A DNA stretch of 64,000 nucleotides from Fredinandcohnia onubensis (GTDB lineage Bacteria > Bacillota > Bacilli > Bacillales > Bacillaceae_L): contig NZ_NSEA01000003.1 in assembly GCF_002734285.1 (NCBI RefSeq), positions 248,001 to 312,000 of the forward strand, in the 5' to 3' direction. The position numbers and the translations under genes were made by a program. The notes beneath the pieces were generated by a model. The model was given only the letters and a program-made list of their open reading frames with translations, had not been told where the DNA came from and made no database searches. Each line of letters opens with the position of its first letter. Within the stretch, counting starts at the first letter, position 1. Positions 60,703-64,000 of the stretch are shown piece by piece.

Positions 60703-61365
60703 TTGGATTTAAATAAACAAGGCATTGAATATATGCAAGAAGGAAAGTACGAAGATGCAGCGAAATGCTTTTCACAGGCTATTGAAGAAAACCCTAAAGA
60801 GCCGGTTTACTATATTAACTTTGGCAATCTTTTAGCAGCTGTGGGCGACCCTGAAAGAGCGATTGCTTTTTTTACGAAAGCACTTGAGCTTGACGAAGGC
60901 GCGGGAACTGCTTATTACGGAATCGGTAACCTCCTATACAACCAAGAAGATTTCTTAAAAGCAAAGGATATGTTTGAAAAAGCTCTAAAAGCAGGTCTGG
61001 AAAATAGCGATACATATTTTATGTTAGGCATGACATTGATTCAGCTAGGCCAGCCAAAATTAGCACTGCCATATATGAAGCGTGCAGTTGAATTAAACGA
61101 AAATGATGTAGATGCATTATTTCAATATGGCCTCTGCCTAGCGGGTGAATCAGTAATTGACGAAGCAATCAAAACGTTTCATACTGTAATTGAATTAGAA
61201 CCTAATCACTCAGATGCTTATTACAATCTAGGTGTAGCCTATGCTGGTTTTAAGAATGATTATGAAAAAGCACTCGAAATGTTTGAAAAAGCCCTAGAAA
61301 TTCAACCTGACCATATGCTTGCAGCAAACGGGAAAAAGATTGTAAGTGAAGCATTAAGTGAATAA
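60703..61365 (+). CDS. yrrB: Tetratricopeptide-repeat protein
   Basis: A 220-residue protein made of about six TPR units of 34 residues, each with the G-x(2)-Y/F...A...F pattern (for example GKYEDAAKCFSQAIEENP). It has no signal peptide or membrane helix. TPRs mediate protein contacts; the partner is unknown. The TTG start has GGAG upstream. It corresponds in place and type to B. subtilis yrrB, and recD2 follows after 20 bases. Confidence 0.92.
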   Translation: MDLNKQGIEYMQEGKYEDAAKCFSQAIEENPKEPVYYINFGNLLAAVGDPERAIAFFTKALELDEGAGTAYYGIGNLLYNQEDFLKAKDMFEKALKAGLENSDTYFMLGMTLIQLGQPKLALPYMKRAVELNENDVDALFQYGLCLAGESVIDEAIKTFHTVIELEPNHSDAYYNLGVAYAGFKNDYEKALEMFEKALEIQPDHMLAANGKKIVSEALSE

Positions 61366-61385
61366 ATGAGGGGAGGGAATACTTA

Positions 61386-63794
61386 ATGGAACAACAGGAG
61401 TCTTTAGATTTATTTGATGAACAACGAAAATTTATGAAGGGTACTCATTTAGTGACGATCTTTCATAATGAGCAAAATTTATATTCTGTCGTTCGCATTA
61501 GACTTCAAGAAACAAATGAAGACTATAATGAAAAAGAAGCAGTTGTAACAGGGTATTTCCCTCGAATTCATGAAAATGAAACATACATCTTTTTTGGTCG
61601 CTTAAAGGAGCATCCACGGTTTGGCATTCAATTTCATGTTGAACAATTTCAAAAAGAGATCCCACATACGAAACAAGGAATCGTACAATACCTTTCAAGT
61701 GATCTTTTTAAAGGGATTGGGAAAAAGACAGCAGAAAAAATTGTAGAGAAACTTGGTGAAGGAGCCATTTCAAAAATCATCGCAAACCCAGATGTCTTGC
61801 AGGAGGTTGATAAACTTCCAGCAGACAAGGCCAAAGAGATTTATGAAACACTACAAGAACACCAAGGTCTTGAGCAAATCATGATTGGCCTCTCTCAATA
61901 TGGATTTGGTCCTCAGCTTTCCATGAGGATTTATCAAGTCTATAAAGAGCAAACACTTGAAATTCTTCAACATAGTCCGTACAAGTTAGTCGAGGATATT
62001 GAAGGTATTGGTTTCGGTAGAGCAGATGAATTGGGACGCCAGCTTGGGATTTCTGGAAATCACCCAGACCGAATCAAGGCTGGTTGCTTATACATACTTG
62101 AACAAGATTCTTTACAAGACGGACACGTTTACCTTTCAGTTGAGGATTTGATCATTCGTGTTCAGCAATTATTGGAACAAAGTAGCCGTGAAGAAATCAT
62201 TGCAACAGATATTTCTAAGGAAATAATAAGTTTAACCGAAGAAAGCAAGCTTGTGATTGAAGAAGACAGGGTTTACTTACCTACCCTTTATTTTTCTGAA
62301 AAAGGATTAATTACAAATATAAAACGAGTAATGGAACAGACAGAATACGAAAATCTATTCCCGGAGTCTGAATTTTTGCTAGCACTTGGTGAGTTAGAGG
62401 AAAGAATCAATGTCCAGTACGCACCTTCGCAAAAAGATGCAATCCAAAAAGCGCTCATGTCTCCAATGCTCCTTTTAACAGGTGGTCCAGGTACAGGGAA
62501 AACTACCGTTATTAAGGGGATCGTTGAATTATACGGAGAACTGCACGGCTGCTCCTTAGACCCAAAAGATTATAATTCTGAAAATCCTTTCCCAGTTTTA
62601 TTAGTGGCACCAACAGGGCGCGCCGCAAAACGGATGACCGAATCAACAGGTCTTCCTGCCGTCACCATCCATCGACTGCTAGGATGGAATGGAGTCGAGG
62701 GATTTAGTCATGACGAGGATAATCCGATAAACGGCAAGCTGTTAATAGTTGATGAAGTTTCAATGGTCGATATTTGGATCGCACATCAGTTGTTTAAATC
62801 ACTACCGGAGCATATCCAAGTAGTGCTAGTAGGGGATGAAGACCAGTTGCCTTCTGTTGGTCCTGGCCAGGTGTTAAAGGATTTATTGGCATCTGAAGTA
62901 GTACCAACCGTACGATTGACTGATATCTATCGACAATCTGAAGGTTCGTCAATTATTGAGTTGGCTCATGATATTAAAAAAGGCGCTCTACCACCTGATA
63001 TTTCCTCACCTAAAAAGGATCGCTCTTTTTTAAAGTGCTACCAGAATCAGGTACTTGAAGTGGTTAAGCAGGTTTCGGATAATGCAAAAAAGAAAGGCTT
63101 TTCCATTAAGGATATTCAGGTTTTGGCACCAATGTATCGCGGTCCTGCTGGGATTGACAGTTTAAATGTGATGCTGCAGGAACTTTTTAACCCGCCCGTT
63201 CACGGTAAGCGAGAATTGAAATATGGTGATATTGTTTACCGGCGCGGTGACAAGGTGCTTCAACTCGTCAATCAGCCTGAGAATAATGTGTTTAATGGCG
63301 ATATTGGTGAAATTGAGTCAATCTTTTATGCAAAAGAAAACACAGAAAAACAGGACATGGTTGTTATTAATTTTGAAGGCAATGAAGTCACATATACAAA
63401 ACAGGACTTAAACCAAATCACACACGCCTATTGCTGTTCCATTCACAAATCACAGGGTAGTGAATTCCCAATCGTCATTTTACCGATTGTTAAAGGATAT
63501 TATCGTATGCTACGTCGTAATTTAATTTACACAGCCATAACAAGAGCTAAAAATTTCCTGATCCTATGTGGGGAAGAAGACGCATTAAGGCAAGGTGTTC
63601 AGCGTGCAAACGATACAAACCGTCAAACAACCTTATGCGAAAAATTGAAAACAACTTTTGGTGCAATGGTGGAAGCTCCAGTTCCTGTAGCAATACCTGA
63701 AGAGGCAAAGACATATCAAGAGGTTATTTTCCAAACCGACCCAAATATTGGCATGGAGGGAATTACTCCATACGATTATATGGAAGTTGAATAA
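61386..63794 (+). CDS. recD2: RecD2-type ATP-dependent DNA helicase
   Basis: An 802-residue superfamily 1B helicase (B. subtilis YrrC). The N-terminal OB-like and helix-hairpin-helix region (about 1-330) includes 'LFKGIGKKTAEKIVEKLG'. Motif I is LLTGGPGTGKTT, motif II is LLIVDEVSM, motif III is VLVGDEDQLPSVGPG, and motif VI is RNLIYTAITRAKN. RecD2 is found in bacteria lacking RecBCD and acts in repair and fork maintenance. GGGGAGGG precedes the ATG. The size is normal for the family. Confidence 0.96.
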   Translation: MEQQESLDLFDEQRKFMKGTHLVTIFHNEQNLYSVVRIRLQETNEDYNEKEAVVTGYFPRIHENETYIFFGRLKEHPRFGIQFHVEQFQKEIPHTKQGIVQYLSSDLFKGIGKKTAEKIVEKLGEGAISKIIANPDVLQEVDKLPADKAKEIYETLQEHQGLEQIMIGLSQYGFGPQLSMRIYQVYKEQTLEILQHSPYKLVEDIEGIGFGRADELGRQLGISGNHPDRIKAGCLYILEQDSLQDGHVYLSVEDLIIRVQQLLEQSSREEIIATDISKEIISLTEESKLVIEEDRVYLPTLYFSEKGLITNIKRVMEQTEYENLFPESEFLLALGELEERINVQYAPSQKDAIQKALMSPMLLLTGGPGTGKTTVIKGIVELYGELHGCSLDPKDYNSENPFPVLLVAPTGRAAKRMTESTGLPAVTIHRLLGWNGVEGFSHDEDNPINGKLLIVDEVSMVDIWIAHQLFKSLPEHIQVVLVGDEDQLPSVGPGQVLKDLLASEVVPTVRLTDIYRQSEGSSIIELAHDIKKGALPPDISSPKKDRSFLKCYQNQVLEVVKQVSDNAKKKGFSIKDIQVLAPMYRGPAGIDSLNVMLQELFNPPVHGKRELKYGDIVYRRGDKVLQLVNQPENNVFNGDIGEIESIFYAKENTEKQDMVVINFEGNEVTYTKQDLNQITHAYCCSIHKSQGSEFPIVILPIVKGYYRMLRRNLIYTAITRAKNFLILCGEEDALRQGVQRANDTNRQTTLCEKLKTTFGAMVEAPVPVAIPEEAKTYQEVIFQTDPNIGMEGITPYDYMEVE

Positions 63795-63850
63795 AAGCTG
63801 GGGATACCAGTATAAGTAAGTTGCGAAAAAGCTGGGGATACCAGCTTTTT
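63793..63850 (+). terminator. Terminator after recD2 with an 18-base direct repeat
   Basis: AAAAGCTGGGGATACCAG occurs at 63793-63810 and again at 63827-63844. The second copy forms AAAAAGCTGG/CCAGCTTTTT with a five-base loop and a T-run, a good terminator. The first copy has only the inner CTGG/CCAG stem. Confidence 0.8.
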
Positions 63851-63930
63851 TCTTTTGGAAACTCTTGTGCAGTATGACACCTTACCTGAAAGTGAATGAT
63901 AAGTAATGTTCGGAGAGGTGGCGATTATCT

Positions 63931-64000
63931 TTGCGGACGTTCTCACTACTCAAGGATTTACCGGTCTATGATGAAAAGTCTGCCGAAGAACTCGGCCGAG
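63931..64000 (+). CDS. yrrD: YrrD-like PRC-barrel protein (3-prime truncated)
   Basis: The window ends 23 codons into this gene. The TTG start has GGAGAGGTGG about nine bases upstream. The first residues, RTFSLLKDLPVYDEKSAEEL, resemble the start of a PRC-barrel protein. In B. subtilis the gene after yrrC (recD2) is yrrD, which has that domain. The call rests on this short stretch and on gene order. Confidence 0.65.
   Translation, partial: MRTFSLLKDLPVYDEKSAEELGR

Overview
The window is chromosomal DNA of a low-GC, endospore-forming Bacillaceae bacterium. The gene order is that of the Bacillus maf-radC-mreBCD-minCD-spoIVF-rplU-obg-pheA-safA-bofC-ruvAB-queA-tgt-secDF-recJ-apt-relA-hisS-aspS-rarA-cymR-recD2 region. 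Many sporulation genes (spoIIB, spoIVFA, spoIVFB, spo0B, safA, bofC, spoVB, an rsfA-type regulator) place it among spore formers. It is not B. subtilis itself: it carries pilMNO beside spoIIB, an RNase G gene (rng) before rplU, and a bacillopeptidase F-like protease between minD and spoIVFA. I saw no prophage, insertion sequence with a transposase, CRISPR array, tRNA or rRNA gene.

Layout. 1-5.0 kb: the 3-prime end of a type IV pilus/transformation-pilus cluster (pilM partial, pilN, pilO), an unrecognised acidic membrane protein with two tandem 38-residue repeats, and a PRC-barrel protein. 5.2-12.1 kb: spoIIB, maf, radC, mreBCD, minCD (septation and cell shape). 12.7-17.1 kb: a 1469-residue secreted subtilase. 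17.3-22.4 kb: spoIVFA-spoIVFB, rng, the L21 leader with rplU-prp-rpmA, and spo0B. 22.4-28.5 kb: obgE, pheB-pheA, safA, a YhcN-type lipoprotein and bofC. 28.6-33.2 kb: ruvAB, a DUF2905 protein, queA-tgt-yajC. 33.2-38.9 kb: small membrane proteins, spoVB, comN, secDF. 39.0-45.8 kb: a cation efflux protein, recJ, apt, relA, dtd. 45.8-52.8 kb: an SH3b amidase, a 58-residue small protein, a T-box-controlled hisS-aspS operon, 6S RNA and tcdA. 52.9-64.0 kb: an rsfA-family regulator, an ABC transporter, rarA, a YczE-type protein, cymR-iscS-mnmA, a TPR protein, recD2 and the start of a yrrD-like gene.

How the genes work together. MreBCD and MinCD control elongation and septum placement. SpoIVFA/SpoIVFB/BofC form the membrane checkpoint that processes pro-sigma-K. 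Prp trims the extended L27 encoded next to it. QueA/Tgt, MnmA with IscS, and TcdA modify tRNA. RelA, Apt and Obg tie nucleotide metabolism to growth. RuvAB, RecJ, RarA and RecD2 act in recombination and repair.

Most of the window is ordinary core genome. The parts that deserve a second look are mainly non-coding. A 199-bp element with 8-bp terminal inverted repeats sits between a good promoter and 6S RNA. Two inverted copies of a ~100-bp palindromic repeat occur, one abutting the rng start. The hisS-aspS T-box has an ambiguous specifier, and its acceptor-pairing bulge does not fit tRNA-His. I did not find a clearly new multi-gene system.
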